Shown: positions 9,575 through 20,148 of the stretch, in pieces
Numbering within the stretch: position 1 is the stretch's first letter
How the letters are laid out: the number at the start of each line of letters is the position of its first letter
Assembly: GCF_900660615.1 (NCBI RefSeq)
Contig: NZ_LR215023.1
Span: 372,001 to 436,000, forward strand
Direction of reading: 5' to 3'
Length of the DNA stretch: 64,000 bases
Origin: Malacoplasma iowae
GTDB lineage: Bacteria > Bacillota_I > Bacilli_A > Mycoplasmatales > Mycoplasmoidaceae
Position numbers and translations under genes: made by a program
Notes under the pieces: model-generated
What the model saw: only the letters and a program-made list of their open reading frames with translations
What the model was told of the DNA's origin: nothing
Database searches by the model: none

Positions 9575-12500
9575 AATTTAATAACATCTCATCTATTTTT
9601 TTGCTAATTAACTTTTTAATAATTTTATTTTTAAAATATCATTCAATTTCATCAACATTTATAATATTATATCCTCTATCTTCTAAAAATTTTTGACGAT
9701 ATATATTGTGTAATGTATTTTGGAAAGATTTATTATCAAAAACTCGGTCAAAGTTAATTGCTAACAATATTTTTGAAGAATAATTATTGAAAACAGCATA
9801 ATCAATATAACAACTTCCAATTTTAATATTACTAATTACTTTAAAATGTTTTGAAGAATTCTTTTTAATTAAATTTTCTGTATAATTAATAACTTCTTTA
9901 ACATATCTTTTATTTTCATTTTCATTACGATCTTCAAGTTTGTTAAATGGTTTATTAGTTTTATGATTATCTAAAAAATTTATGTATTTATAAAAAATTA
10001 AAGAATCAGGATTTTCTTCATTAATTTTCATATCACTGGCTTGAAAACTTTTTACAACTATTATTTTTTTCTTTGCTCTTGTTATAGCAACATTTAATCT
10101 ATTTGAACCACCTGATTGAGAAATTGGGCCAAAGAAGTTTGTGAATTTGTTTTCAGTATTATAACCATAACCAAGAGATAAAATAACTAAATCAGCTTCA
10201 TGCCCCTGACAATTTTCTAAATTTTTAAATAATATTAAATCCTTTTCATATTTAGCAAATATTTCTCTCTTATCTCCAAAGGATTTTAAAAATGCTTTTT
10301 CAATCCCGTCAAGTTGTTTTTTATTTAAAGTTATTATCATAATGCTGTTGTATTTATCTCAATTATCATAAAGTAGATCAATGACTTTTTTAATTTCAAT
10401 TTCATTTGTTTCTTCTTTTCAAATTCCTTTGACATCAAATACATCAATAGCATTTTTGAATGATTGATTTTTAGTTGTGTATTCTAATTGATTGTTGTAA
10501 AAATTTTCAGCTGAAAATTTAATTAATGATTCACTTTCACAACGATAGTGATTTTTTAAGTGGAAAGATGGTCATAAACACAACTTTGCTCTTTCAAGTA
10601 AAGATTCAGCATCATTTTGAGAAAGATCTAAATCATTTGATTCATATCTACTTCCAAAAAAAGAAGTTGGTTTAAGTTGTTTGTCATCTCCTGAAACAAC
10701 ATTAATTTTTGCTCTGTAGACTAATGAAAAAGCATTTTCTAAAAACATTTGGCTAGCTTCATCATAAATCCCATAATCAAATACATCTTTTTTGTTAGGT
10801 ATTATTATTGAAGCACGGTTTGGATTTAATATTCAAATTGGAAAAATAAGTTTTAACTTATTAAAAAATTTAGTTGCAAATATATTAACATTTTGTTTTC
10901 TTTTCATTCTTGCTCTTGAAAACATATCATCTATTTCATGTCTTTCAGCTTCTGAAATATTGTTATATATTTTTATAAAGTTCAATAAGTAATTATTTAA
11001 AATAACTTCATCATTGTTTTTTGCAATGCTTGATTTATATTCAATGTATTTTTCAAATTCATCTTGAAAAGAATCAAAATTTGTATCAATAATGTTATCA
11101 ATTAAACCCTTTTGGATTAATGCAGTTTTAAATTGATCAAAACTAAGTTCTATTTTTTGTAATTGTAACATTGCGTCAATACTAATTGATTGAATTGACA
11201 TTTTTTTAATTTCATTTAAAAAATTAATAATTATCGATGAATCATATTCAACTTTATCAATATTGGTTTTAAATATTTTATTTATAAAACTTTTATTATT
11301 GATTTTTTGTTTGAATATAAAATTAGATATTAAAAAATCTTTGTCTTTTGTCTTTTCATATTTTGATAAGAACTTTGTTATTTTTTCATATTTTAAATCA
11401 GATAACTTATTTTCTTTTAAGTATAGTAATGTTTCTTCAAAGTTGTTTGTTAAACTTTTTAAAATCCCCATTATGTTAAATCCCTCTAGTAAAGAGATAT
11501 CTTTTTCTTTGATGATTTTATCAAGTTCATTAATAATTAGATTGTTCTGTTCGTTATATATTTTTCCATTATCTTCAATTGATTTAATAATTTCACTTAA
11601 ATCTAAAGAATATATATTAACATCTGATATTTTTCTAATATTAAAATAATTAGCTTTTAGTTGTTCATATCTTGATTCTCATGTATGGTATTTAAATTCA
11701 TTTATATTAGAAGAAATTAATAATTGTAATTGGTTTATTTTTCCATAAAAAGAACTTGAATCATGGATGTCATATGCATTTAAAGAAATTTTATTTAGTG
11801 ATTTTAATCTATTATGTAAAACATCTAGTGCTGCTTTTTTCTCAGAAACTATCATACATGATTTATTTTGTTTGATTATGTTTGCTACAATGTTAACTAT
11901 TACTTCAGATTTTCCAGTTCCTGGAGGACCAAAAATAATTGTGTTATCTTCAAGAGCTGATGCTACAGCATATTTTTGATAAATATTTAAAGGTTTATTA
12001 ATTTCTAAAATATAGTCATTGTTAGCAATCTTTGATTCAAGATCTGCATTATTTTTTAAAATTGAATAAGTAACAAAAGGATTTTCATTTCTTTCTAAAA
12101 TTTCAATAATATCTTTTTTAGCTTTACCACCAGTTGGGTCAAGTAGTGATAAAGCAATTGAATAATCAATAATTAAATCGCTTATATTAGATAATTCATC
12201 AATATCTTCACTTTTATATTTTAGTATTTTATGGTTAATATCTAAGTTAACATTTATTGATTTTAATGTTGATGAATAAATAGATAATATTTTTTTAACA
12301 GTTATTTGATTTGTTTCATCTAATGATTTTTCAAATATTCCATTGACATTAATTCCATAATTAATTTCCAATAAAAAATTAAGTTTTTCATTATATATTG
12401 GTTCACTAATTTTTGATATTAAAAATTTATCTTCATTTTGTTTAATTTCAACCGGAATTAAAACCAAAGGAGATTTTATAAATGTTCCATCTTGCATTCT

Positions 12501-12953
12501 TCCCTTTATAAAATAATGACATAAATATAAAGATCAAACACCATCTTCTTTAAGTTTATTTTTAGAAAATTTAGTCATTGAAACAAGTTGTTTAAATATT
12601 GAATTTATTTCTTTGCCTAAAATAGTTAATAATTTATTTTTATCTTGGAAATTTTTTGATAAAGAATCTAATCTTGCTTTTGTAAGTTTTATGTTATTTT
12701 TATTTAGTAGCTCTTTAAGTTCATCAAATGAATCTAAGTTTTTTGCTTTGTTTGTTATTTTAGAAATAAGATCTTTATTTGCAGTTAATGCAACGCTAAT
12801 AACATTTGGATTAATTGTAAAATTCTCATATGCATCAGACTCTATATTTGAATAAATATCTCTTGTGAATTTTTGTGAACGGTTAATTCTGATTGCACCA
12901 TCTTTTGTATCAGTTATTAGAAAGTTATTTAATAATGATTTTTTTGATTCCAT
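9564..12953 (-). CDS. Superfamily 1 (Upf1/DNA2-like) helicase with degenerate nuclease-like tail
   Basis: A 1129-residue protein, continuous with TGA as Trp. The N-terminal 300 residues resemble the DUF4011-type region (WSLYLCHYF, then SPLVLIPVEI). The helicase core has Walker A GPPGTGK near residue 342, Walker B YDEAS near 728, GDDKQLKPT, LENCQGHEADLVILS (motif V), and RLNVAITRAKKK (motif VI, about 955). The last 110 residues look like the vsr/DUF559-type nuclease fold (IDYAVF, ILLAINFD, FLEDRGYNIINVDEIEW). The usual 'IECDG' reads INFDR, so the catalytic Glu appears lost. The start at 12953 follows AGAGGC. Such helicases occur both in housekeeping repair and in defence loci; the role here is unknown. 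Confidence 0.85.
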
Positions 12954-13068
12954 AATTAGCCTCTTTTATAAAAAAAATATATTTTTTAAGCAAAAAAATA
13001 TAAACTAATATATGTATTATAAATTGTTTAAATGATTTATTTTAATTAAATAAAGTAGGACTTATATT

Positions 13069-13689
13069 ATGGTAAAAAAAGTAAATTTTATAACATTTGA
13101 AGGACCTGATGGTTCTGGTAAAAGCACAGTATCAAAAAAAGTATTTGAAAAATTAGTATCTTATTTTAAAAATGAAAAAGAATTTATTTTGACAAGAGAA
13201 CCAGGCGGTACAGATATTGCTGAAGATATAAGAAAAATAATTTTATCTAAAGATATAGATAAAAGAACTGAAACATTACTTTTTGCAGCTTCTAGAAATG
13301 AACACGTTAAGAAAAAAATTATTCCAGCAATAGAAAATGGAAAAATTGTTCTATGTGATAGATTCATACATTCTTCGCTTGTTTATCAAGGTTATTTTAG
13401 AGATATAGGAATAAATGAAGTTTTGCAAGTAAATAAATTTGGAATTGGTGATTTTTTACCTGATTTAATTTTTTATTTAGATGTCCCAGTTGAGACATCT
13501 ATTAAAAGATTAAAAGAATTAAGAGAAAATCTTGATCGAATGGATTTTGTTAGCGACAAAGAGATTGCAAAGATAAATGATGGGTATAAAATTGTTCTAG
13601 ACTTACCAAATGTTTATAAGATAAATGCTAATAGAGAAATAGATCAAATAGTTGATGAAATATTTTCAATTATTGTTAGTAAGGTATAA
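13069..13689 (+). CDS. tmk: Thymidylate kinase
   Basis: Phosphorylates dTMP to dTDP with ATP. The 206-residue protein has the P-loop FEGPDGSGKSTVSKK at residues 8-22, the LTREPGGTDIAEDIR dTMP-binding stretch, the DRFIHSSLVYQG motif, and the LID-like RENLDRMDF. The length is typical. It is the first gene of a four-gene run, tmk-holB-mnmE-tatD, and is divergent from the helicase across a 115-base gap that should hold both promoters. Confidence 0.95.
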   Translation: MVKKVNFITFEGPDGSGKSTVSKKVFEKLVSYFKNEKEFILTREPGGTDIAEDIRKIILSKDIDKRTETLLFAASRNEHVKKKIIPAIENGKIVLCDRFIHSSLVYQGYFRDIGINEVLQVNKFGIGDFLPDLIFYLDVPVETSIKRLKELRENLDRMDFVSDKEIAKINDGYKIVLDLPNVYKINANREIDQIVDEIFSIIVSKV

Positions 13690-13691
13690 AA

Positions 13692-14540
13692 ATGAATAAA
13701 AATCAAATAGTAAATTTTTTATCAAAAAATAAAACAAGTCCCATTATATTTTTAGAAGCTCCATATAGTGATGTTAATTCTGTTTTGTATGGTTATATTA
13801 AATCAATTAATTGTTTAAACAAATCTAGTGGTTTTTTTTGTGGTGATTGTTTACAGTGTAAAAAAATCGATAATAAATCATATTTTGATTTAATTGAACT
13901 AAATGGTTTTCAAAAAAACATAATCAAAGAAGATGTTGTTCAGTCTATAGAAAAATTTAAAGCTAGCGCTTTAGAAAGTACTGGTAATAAATTTTTAATT
14001 ATTAAAGGGATAGAAAATGCAAATAAATCAGTTTGTAACTCTCTTCTTGCTTCAATAGAAAACCCAAAAACAAGCACTTATTATTTATTTGTTTCAAGAA
14101 ATTTAGAAAAAATTATTCCAACAATAAAAAGTAGATGCCAAATTTTAAGTCTTGGTTCAGATAAAGATCAATTAATTGATAGATTAATGACATTAGGAAT
14201 AAATGGTACTAAAATAGATAAATTATTAAAAATGTACAACTATTATGAAGATATTTTAATTTCTATAGAAAATGGTGAGTTTGAAAAAATAGATAGTTTG
14301 TACACTCGAATTATTGAAAATAATAATGATTTTGCAAATCTGAAGTTTATTTTAGATGATTTTAAAAAATTAAATCATTTTGAAATTGAATTATTAATAA
14401 ATTACTTTTTTAATCAAAGTCAGTCTATTAAAAAAATTAAACTATCTGAATTAATAAATGACTGTAGATTAAAACTTAATAAAACTTTAATATATAATTC
14501 TTTAATTAATATTGTTCATGATAGAGGTAATAATGAGTAA
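13692..14540 (+). CDS. holB: DNA polymerase III delta' subunit-like protein
   Basis: Clamp-loader subunit of the replicative polymerase. The 282-residue sequence carries a zinc-finger-like CGDCLQCKK near residue 53, the KFLIIKGIENANKSVCNSLLA helix-strand region, the ENPKTSTYYLFVS sensor region and TIKSRCQI, all typical of the DnaX/HolB family. The nucleotide loop is degenerate (APYSDVN instead of GxxGxGKT), which marks delta' rather than gamma/tau. It starts 2 bases after tmk, the order seen in many Firmicutes, and overlaps mnmE by 8 bases. Confidence 0.85.
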   Translation: MNKNQIVNFLSKNKTSPIIFLEAPYSDVNSVLYGYIKSINCLNKSSGFFCGDCLQCKKIDNKSYFDLIELNGFQKNIIKEDVVQSIEKFKASALESTGNKFLIIKGIENANKSVCNSLLASIENPKTSTYYLFVSRNLEKIIPTIKSRCQILSLGSDKDQLIDRLMTLGINGTKIDKLLKMYNYYEDILISIENGEFEKIDSLYTRIIENNNDFANLKFILDDFKKLNHFEIELLINYFFNQSQSIKKIKLSELINDCRLKLNKTLIYNSLINIVHDRGNNE

Positions 14541-15867
14541 TACATTTGTAGCAGTGGCTACTCCAAAAATTCAAAGTGCAATAGCAATAGTAAGGATTAA
14601 CGGAGACAAAGCATATGAAATTATAAACAAAATAACAAAAATAAATGTTTTGAAGCAAGACAATTCTCATCAAAAAGTTTTTTTGTATGATGGTGATAAT
14701 GTTGTTGATGAAGTTGTTCTTGTAAAATTTGTTGCTCCAAAATCTTTTACAGGTGATGATTTAATAGAAATTAATTGTCATGGAAGTGTTTATGTTATTG
14801 ATAAAATAATTGAGTTACTTCTAAAAAATGGTGCAAGGCTTGCTGAAAGAGGTGAGTTTACTAAAAGATCTTTTATTAATAATAAAATATCTTTGTTACA
14901 AGCCAATTCTATCAATAACTTAGTTAATGCTACTAATTCTAAAATGCATAAAATCGCTTTAAATGGATTAATATCTAAAAATTTTAGTCAATTTGAAATG
15001 ATCAAAAATGATATGTTTGATGTTCTTGGAAAAATTGAAGTCAATATTGACTATCCAGAATATGATGATGTTGAGGTTATTAATAATAAATCCTTTTCAA
15101 AATATTTAAAAAACATAGCTAAAAAAATTGAAAATATAATTTCAACATATGAGTCTATAAAAGAAATTTTTAAAGGAATAGATGTTGCAATTATTGGTAA
15201 ACCAAATGTTGGTAAATCATCATTACTTAATGCTTTGATTAAAAAAGATAGAGCAATAATTTCTGGAACTGCTGGAACAACAAGAGACACAATCAATGAA
15301 TCTATTGTTATTAATGACATTTTATTTAATTTTATTGATACAGCAGGAATTAGAGAATCAAAAAATAAAATTGAAAAAATAGGAATTAAAAAATCTTTTG
15401 AAGCATCAAATAAAGCTGATTTCATTTTTTTTGTAATTGATGATTCAAAAAAGATTTCTCCATATGAAAAAACAATACTTAATAAAATCAAAGATAAAAG
15501 ACATGTTATTATTAAAAATAAATCAGATTTGAATAAAGATGCTAATAAAGAAATAAAAGGAATAAATATTTCAGCTAAAAAAAATGATATTAACAACCTT
15601 ATAAAATACATTAAGAAAACTTTTGTTTATGATGAAAACATCCTTGCAGATAATCAATTCATATCAACAGAAGAAGAAAAAATTCAACTTCAAGAAATAC
15701 TTTTTATAATTAATGAATTAATTTCTGATGCAGAAAAAAATATACCAATTGATGTATTATCAATCAATTTGAATAAAGCTTATAGAAACTTATGTAGTTT
15801 AACTGGTGAAGCAAAAGATTTTGATTTATTAGATAAACTTTTTAAAAATTTTTGCTTAGGTAAATAA
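14533..15867 (+). CDS. mnmE: tRNA uridine-5-carboxymethylaminomethyl GTPase
   Basis: With MnmG, modifies U34 of tRNAs read by split codon boxes. At 444 residues it has the N-terminal tetrahydrofolate-binding domain (FVAVATPKIQSAIAIVRI, FTGDDLIEINCHGS, ERGEFTKRSF), a central G domain with P-loop GKPNVGKSSLLN near residue 225, DTAGIRES, and KNKSDLN. It ends in the diagnostic C-terminal FCLGK. I chose the ATG at 14533 (AGAGG five bases upstream) rather than the TTG at 14512. It overlaps holB by 8 bases. Confidence 0.95.
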   Translation: MSNTFVAVATPKIQSAIAIVRINGDKAYEIINKITKINVLKQDNSHQKVFLYDGDNVVDEVVLVKFVAPKSFTGDDLIEINCHGSVYVIDKIIELLLKNGARLAERGEFTKRSFINNKISLLQANSINNLVNATNSKMHKIALNGLISKNFSQFEMIKNDMFDVLGKIEVNIDYPEYDDVEVINNKSFSKYLKNIAKKIENIISTYESIKEIFKGIDVAIIGKPNVGKSSLLNALIKKDRAIISGTAGTTRDTINESIVINDILFNFIDTAGIRESKNKIEKIGIKKSFEASNKADFIFFVIDDSKKISPYEKTILNKIKDKRHVIIKNKSDLNKDANKEIKGINISAKKNDINNLIKYIKKTFVYDENILADNQFISTEEEKIQLQEILFIINELISDAEKNIPIDVLSINLNKAYRNLCSLTGEAKDFDLLDKLFKNFCLGK

Positions 15868-15869
15868 AG

Positions 15870-16667
15870 ATGAAAATAAAATATTATGACACACATTCTC
15901 ACATAAACTTAGAGCCACAACTAAGTGAACTTGAAAATATTTTAAAGACAATGGAAGATGAAAATACAATAACAAATCTTATAGGTGTTGATATTGAAAG
16001 TTCTAAAAGTTCAATAGAACTTTCAAGAAAGTATCCCAATATTTTAAAATGTGCTATTGGCTTTCATCCAGAATCTGTTGATGTATATAAAGAAAATATG
16101 GATGAAGTTATTAATCAATTAGAAGATCTTATAAAAAACAATCTTGATATTATTGTTGCTATTGGAGAAATTGGTTTAGATTATACTTATGATAATTTTG
16201 ATAAAAATTTACAAAAATATCTTTTCAAAAAACAAATAGAATTAGCAATAAAATATGATTTGCCAATTAACATTCATAATCGTGATGCTTCAGATGATGT
16301 AATTGAAATTTTAAAAGAATACAATTACAAAAAAGTTATGATTCATTGTTTTTATTTAAATTATGAATATGCTAAAAAGTTTTTAGACATCAATTGTTTT
16401 TTATCTATTCCTGGAATGGTTACATTTAAAAATAAAAGTTTAAATGAATTTAGAGAATGTATTAAACACATTCCAATTGAAAAAATGGTTGTAGAAACAG
16501 ATTCTCCATATCTTACACCAGAACCATTTAGGGGAAAAATGAATTATCCATATTATGTAAAATATGTTGTTGAAAAAATAGCTGAAATAAAAGAAATGGA
16601 TGTTGAAGAAGCTAGAAAAATATTATTAAACAATTCTTTAAATTTTTTCAAAATTAAATCTAATTAA
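15870..16667 (+). CDS. tatD: TatD-family metal-dependent deoxyribonuclease
   Basis: A TIM-barrel hydrolase of 265 residues. Metal ligands are visible as DTHSHINL at the N-terminus, GEIGLDYTYD near residue 100, NIHNRDA (about 135), VMIHCFY (about 155), and VETDSPYLTPEP near residue 208. Family members have 3'-5' exonuclease or D-aminoacyl-tRNA-related activity. It is the last gene of the tmk operon, starting 2 bases after mnmE, and its 3' end overlaps a convergent gene by 8 bases. Confidence 0.92.
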   Translation: MKIKYYDTHSHINLEPQLSELENILKTMEDENTITNLIGVDIESSKSSIELSRKYPNILKCAIGFHPESVDVYKENMDEVINQLEDLIKNNLDIIVAIGEIGLDYTYDNFDKNLQKYLFKKQIELAIKYDLPINIHNRDASDDVIEILKEYNYKKVMIHCFYLNYEYAKKFLDINCFLSIPGMVTFKNKSLNEFRECIKHIPIEKMVVETDSPYLTPEPFRGKMNYPYYVKYVVEKIAEIKEMDVEEARKILLNNSLNFFKIKSN

Positions 16668-17571
16668 TTTTAAATAATTCTGTTCCACTTGTAGTTAAAT
16701 ATGTGGAGCAGTTTTTTCTTTCTGCATAAAATACATTTTTTTCATCATATTCAATGAAATTGTATATGGGTTTAATAATATATCTACCTTTCATATTAAC
16801 AACACCATAACGATCATATTTTTTTACAATTACATATCCATCGATTACATGAGAACATATTTCAAATTTCTTTTTGAATTTTATTTCAAAAAATTGGTTT
16901 AAAAAACCAGATTTATTTTTAGCTTTAAAGTTTAAATGTAAATTTTTGAAAACTCCAAAATCAAAATTATAAATTTTTGATAAATCATATTCCCCACCTA
17001 ATTTATCAATAAATATTCATTTGTCATTAGATTTAACTTTGAAAAAATCTTTTGATTCAATGTTTATGTCTTCAAAATAATTATCAATAACTTTTTCTTC
17101 TTTTATGTTTATAATTGTTTTTTTATTTTTAGTTGTTGTACAAAAATAACCATGTTCTATATAATCAATGTCATCATATCAATTTTTAAATACTAGATTT
17201 AGATTAAAATCTAAAAAATTATATTGTTCTTTATTTTTAATTTTTATAAACATATTATTTTGAACATTTACAACCTCAAAATTAATTTTTATTTTTTTGT
17301 TTTCTAAATTATAGAAAATGTAATGAGTGTTTTTTATTAAAACAATAGATATCTCATTGCCAAAAAAATAAATTTGATCACTTGATAAAAGTTCATTTTT
17401 GTCTTTTATGTTGTAAAGAAATCATTTGTTGGTTTTTTTAAGTCATACCAAGTCATTAATGAAGTTTGTAACGTCATCAAACTCAAAATCTATGATAACT
17501 TTATTATCTAAGTCTTTGAAACCGTATTTATTGTTAACTTTAAATTTATAATATTGTTTAATGTTATTCAT
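16660..17571 (-). CDS. WG-repeat-like protein
   Basis: A 303-residue protein that is visible only when TGA is read as Trp. It starts MNNIKQYYKFKVNN (ATG at 17571) and ends at TAG 16660-16662. The unit 'kYGfkDldnkVIIDFEFDdV' near the N-terminus recurs as RYGVVNMKGRYIIKPIYNFI near residue 265, with weaker copies between. This is the pattern of WG/KWG repeats (x-x-W/Y-G-v/f-x-d-x-x-G-x-x-i-i-x-p-x-y). There is no signal peptide or membrane segment. WG-repeat proteins are thought to be beta-rich binding proteins of unknown role. The 3' end converges on tatD with an 8-base overlap. Confidence 0.7.
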
Positions 17572-17704
17572 ATATGGTTATATGATAACTCTTTTGTCTA
17601 TAAATAAAATGAAAAAGATTTGTATTTTGTTAATAAAAAAATGATAAAAAAACAGGATTTGTTTTTTGTTTTATCTTCATAGAATTTTATCTATGGAGGT
17701 TATA

Positions 17705-19075
17705 ATGAATTATTCAAAAAAACTTTTGCTAAAAATTATACCTATTTTATCTACTGTTATTTTTCTTACATTACCAATTTCATGTTCAAATACAAATTCA
17801 ATTAAAATTGAAACTCAAAAAGAAAAAGAATCATATGAAAAAGAAAATTTAATTGATAATGAATTAATAAAAGAAAGTGGTTTTTTTAATGAAGTAGAAA
17901 TAATAAAATCGCTAATAATAAAAAAATATCTTAAAAATAATTCATATAATTTAAACCAATTTTTAATTGAATTTAATTACAAACAAAAAAATGATTCATC
18001 AAGCATTAAATTTTCTGAATGAAAAAATAATATAGATAAAGTTTTTATATTTAATAAAAAAACTAAAATTTTAAGTTTCAGTCATTTTTATGATCAAACT
18101 TTTGTTGATGAATTAAATTTATATTTAATTACTAATAATTTAATTAATGAAAACATAATTGTTAAACCAAATTATAATAGTGAAATATATTTTGATGTTG
18201 ATGATTATTGTTTTAAGGTTAATTTTTCATATCAAAATTATACAAATGATGTTGAAACAATTTATTTACAAATAAATATCCCGATTGAAAACATAGAATT
18301 TAACTTTAATGTTAACAATATTGTTGTTATTGATAAATTTGAAGATAGAATAGTTTTTCAAAATAATGATTCAATTAATTTAAAGGGAATTGTTCCTTTG
18401 GATCACAAAAGAATAAATAACTCATTTTTTGAAAGAAAAATATTTATTAAAGAGATTAATGAATCAAATATTTTAAATGAACTTGGTTTTATTGATAAAC
18501 AAACAAATCAAATTAATGAAAACTATATTAAAAAAATTTTAAAGCTTAATTCTATAAAAATAAAAGGTGTAACTTTAACAAGACAATCATATTATATGTA
18601 TCAATTAAATATTTCTTTAATTAGTTATGACAATATATATTGATTTGATTTAACAACTGGTGAAAAAATAATTAGTATAAATAATATTTTTGTTAGCAAT
18701 AATTTTTCAAAATATACAAACAAAATAGATACTTATCAAAATAAAACAATACCAACAGTAATAATAGATAATTTTCAAAATTATGAAATAAACTATAATC
18801 ATTTAAAACTATTTTTGTTAGATTTAAATAAAAACCAGATTGATCAATATTTATATCCTAAAATTAAAGATTACCTTGTCTTAGAAAATTCATACATAGA
18901 TAAAATAATAGATTTAATAGAAATAAAAGATGAACAAAATAAATTAATATGTTATCAAATGAAAGTGTCTGTTAAATCAAATTATGATTCTATATTTATA
19001 ATTGAAGAAATAGTAGAATATAAAACAGATTTAATTGAGTTAAATTGCTTCCTTAATTTTGTTGGAAAATTGTAA
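17705..19075 (+). CDS. Putative surface lipoprotein
   Basis: A 456-residue protein with a Lys-rich N-terminus, a hydrophobic stretch, and a lipobox ending LTLPISC (Cys about residue 28). It is therefore exported and probably lipid-anchored at the membrane surface. The mature part is Asn/Lys/Ile-rich with no recognised domain. The ATG at 17705 follows GGAGG at 17695-17699. The frame contains TGA Trp codons at 18020 and 18641. It stands alone between the WG-repeat gene and the tRNA cluster; ligand and function are unknown. Confidence 0.75.
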
Positions 19076-19175
19076 TTTAATTTCTCAAGTAATATAATAA
19101 AAAACTCATTATTTTATAATTTAATAGTAAAATATCAATAACATCATTCATTTTTCTTTGTTATTGTAGTAAGTT

Positions 19176-19181
19176 TATAAT
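19176..19181 (+). promoter_or_regulatory. Promoter -10 of the tRNA cluster
   Basis: TATAAT lies 24 bases before the first tRNA. No convincing -35 box is seen 16-18 bases upstream. Confidence 0.45.
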
Positions 19182-19204
19182 ATAATTGTATAGTGAGTTG
19201 TTTT

Positions 19205-19278
19205 GGTGCCTTAGCCAAGTGGTAAGGCAAGGAGCTGCAACCTCCTAAGCGTCAGTTCGATCCTGACAGGCACCTCCA
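19205..19278 (+). tRNA. tRNA-Cys (GCA)
   Basis: A 74-base cloverleaf with acceptor stem GGTGCCT/AGGCACC, anticodon stem GGAGC region with loop anticodon GCA, T-loop GTTCGATC, and an encoded CCA end. Confidence 0.95.
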
Positions 19279-19283
19279 TATAT

Positions 19284-19360
19284 GCACCATTAGCTCAATT
19301 GGATAGAGCGTCTGGCTACGGACCAGAAGGTTGTGGGTTCAACTCCTGCATGGTGCGCCA
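19284..19360 (+). tRNA. tRNA-Arg (ACG)
   Basis: Acceptor GCACCAT/ATGGTGC, anticodon ACG in a TCTGG/CCAGA stem, encoded CCA. The first A would be read as inosine for CGN codons. Confidence 0.95.
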
Positions 19361-19405
19361 TGTATAAACATAGATAATCCAACAATATTTAAATATTGTT
19401 TTGCT

Positions 19406-19482
19406 CGGGAAGTAGCTTAGCTTGGTAGAGCACTTGGTTTGGGACCAAGGGGTCGCAGGTTCAAATCCTGTCTTCCCGACCA
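19406..19482 (+). tRNA. tRNA-Pro (TGG)
   Basis: Acceptor CGGGAAG/CTTCCCG, anticodon TGG in a CTTGG/CCAAG stem, encoded CCA. Confidence 0.95.
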
Positions 19483-19489
19483 TTTTTAT

Positions 19490-19566
19490 GGCAAGGTATC
19501 TCAGTTGGTTAGAGAACTCGGCTCATACCCGGGGTGTCGAGGGTTCGAGTCCCTCTCTTGCCACCA
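19490..19566 (+). tRNA. tRNA-Met (CAT), elongator
   Basis: Acceptor GGCAAGG/TCTTGCC, anticodon CAT in a CTCGG/CCGGG stem, encoded CCA. Paired 1:72 excludes the initiator. The CATACCC loop side and its cluster position fit the elongator tRNA-Met. Confidence 0.85.
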
Positions 19567-19573
19567 TTGTTAA

Positions 19574-19651
19574 GGAGCTATAGCTCAATTTGGTTAGAGC
19601 CCCCGACTCATAATCGGTAGGTTACAGGTTCAAGTCCTGTTAGCTCCACCA
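19574..19651 (+). tRNA. tRNA with CAT anticodon, probably tRNA-Ile2 (lysidine)
   Basis: Acceptor GGAGCTA/TAGCTCC, anticodon CAT with a CATAA loop side, encoded CCA. The loop context resembles Bacillus tRNA-Ile2. In the classic mycoplasma cluster the gene after elongator Met is Ile(CAT), whose C34 is changed to lysidine. The Ile identity is inferred. Confidence 0.75.
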
Positions 19652-19734
19652 TTTTATTAATTTCAAAATAAACTAAGTTTATGTTAAAATAAATTTTGTT
19701 GTAGTTCTATATTTAGTGTATAGAGCTTTTGTTT

Positions 19735-19827
19735 GGAGGATTACCCAAGCCTGGTTGAAGGGATCGGTCTTGAAAACCGAAAGGTGCAGAAATGTGCGCG
19801 GGGGTTCGAATCCCTCATCCTCCGCCA
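19735..19827 (+). tRNA. tRNA-Ser (TGA)
   Basis: 93 bases with a long variable arm, acceptor GGAGGAT/ATCCTCC, anticodon TGA in a TCGGT/ACCGA stem, encoded CCA. Confidence 0.95.
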
Positions 19828-19848
19828 TTATATAAAATACTAAAGTTG

Positions 19849-19924
19849 CGCGGGATGGAGCAGTTGGTAGCTCGTCAGGCTCATAATCTGAAGGTCGTAG
19901 GTTCGAGTCCTACTCCCGCAACCA
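19849..19924 (+). tRNA. Initiator tRNA-fMet (CAT)
   Basis: The acceptor begins CGCGGGA and ends TCCCGCA. The unpaired C1-A72 is the bacterial initiator signature. Anticodon CAT, encoded CCA. Confidence 0.93.
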
Positions 19925-19927
19925 TTT

Positions 19928-20003
19928 GGTCCCGTGGTGTAGTGATTAACATGCCTCTCTGTCACAGAGGAGATCGCGGGTTTGACTCCCGTCGGGACCG
20001 CCA
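19928..20003 (+). tRNA. tRNA-Asp (GTC)
   Basis: Acceptor GGTCCCG/CGGGACC, anticodon GTC in a CCTCT/AGAGG stem, encoded CCA. Confidence 0.95.
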
Positions 20004-20008
20004 TATAT

Positions 20009-20084
<76 letters not shown>

Positions 20085-20103
20085 TTTATAAATTAATATG
20101 TTG

Positions 20104-20130
20104 AGCAACCTTAAAATGGTTGCTTTTTCT
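20104..20130 (+). terminator. Terminator of the tRNA cluster
   Basis: AGCAACC (20104-20110) pairs with GGTTGCT (20118-20124), followed by TTTTCTTTTT. Confidence 0.8.
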
Positions 20131-20148
20131 TTTTATATGGAGTTTATA

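Noticed and set aside
10792-12855. Several plus-strand frames of 66-128 residues opposite the helicase
   Set aside because: They are antisense shadows of the 1129-residue helicase, lack ribosome sites and have the hydrophobic bias typical of antisense AT-rich coding DNA.
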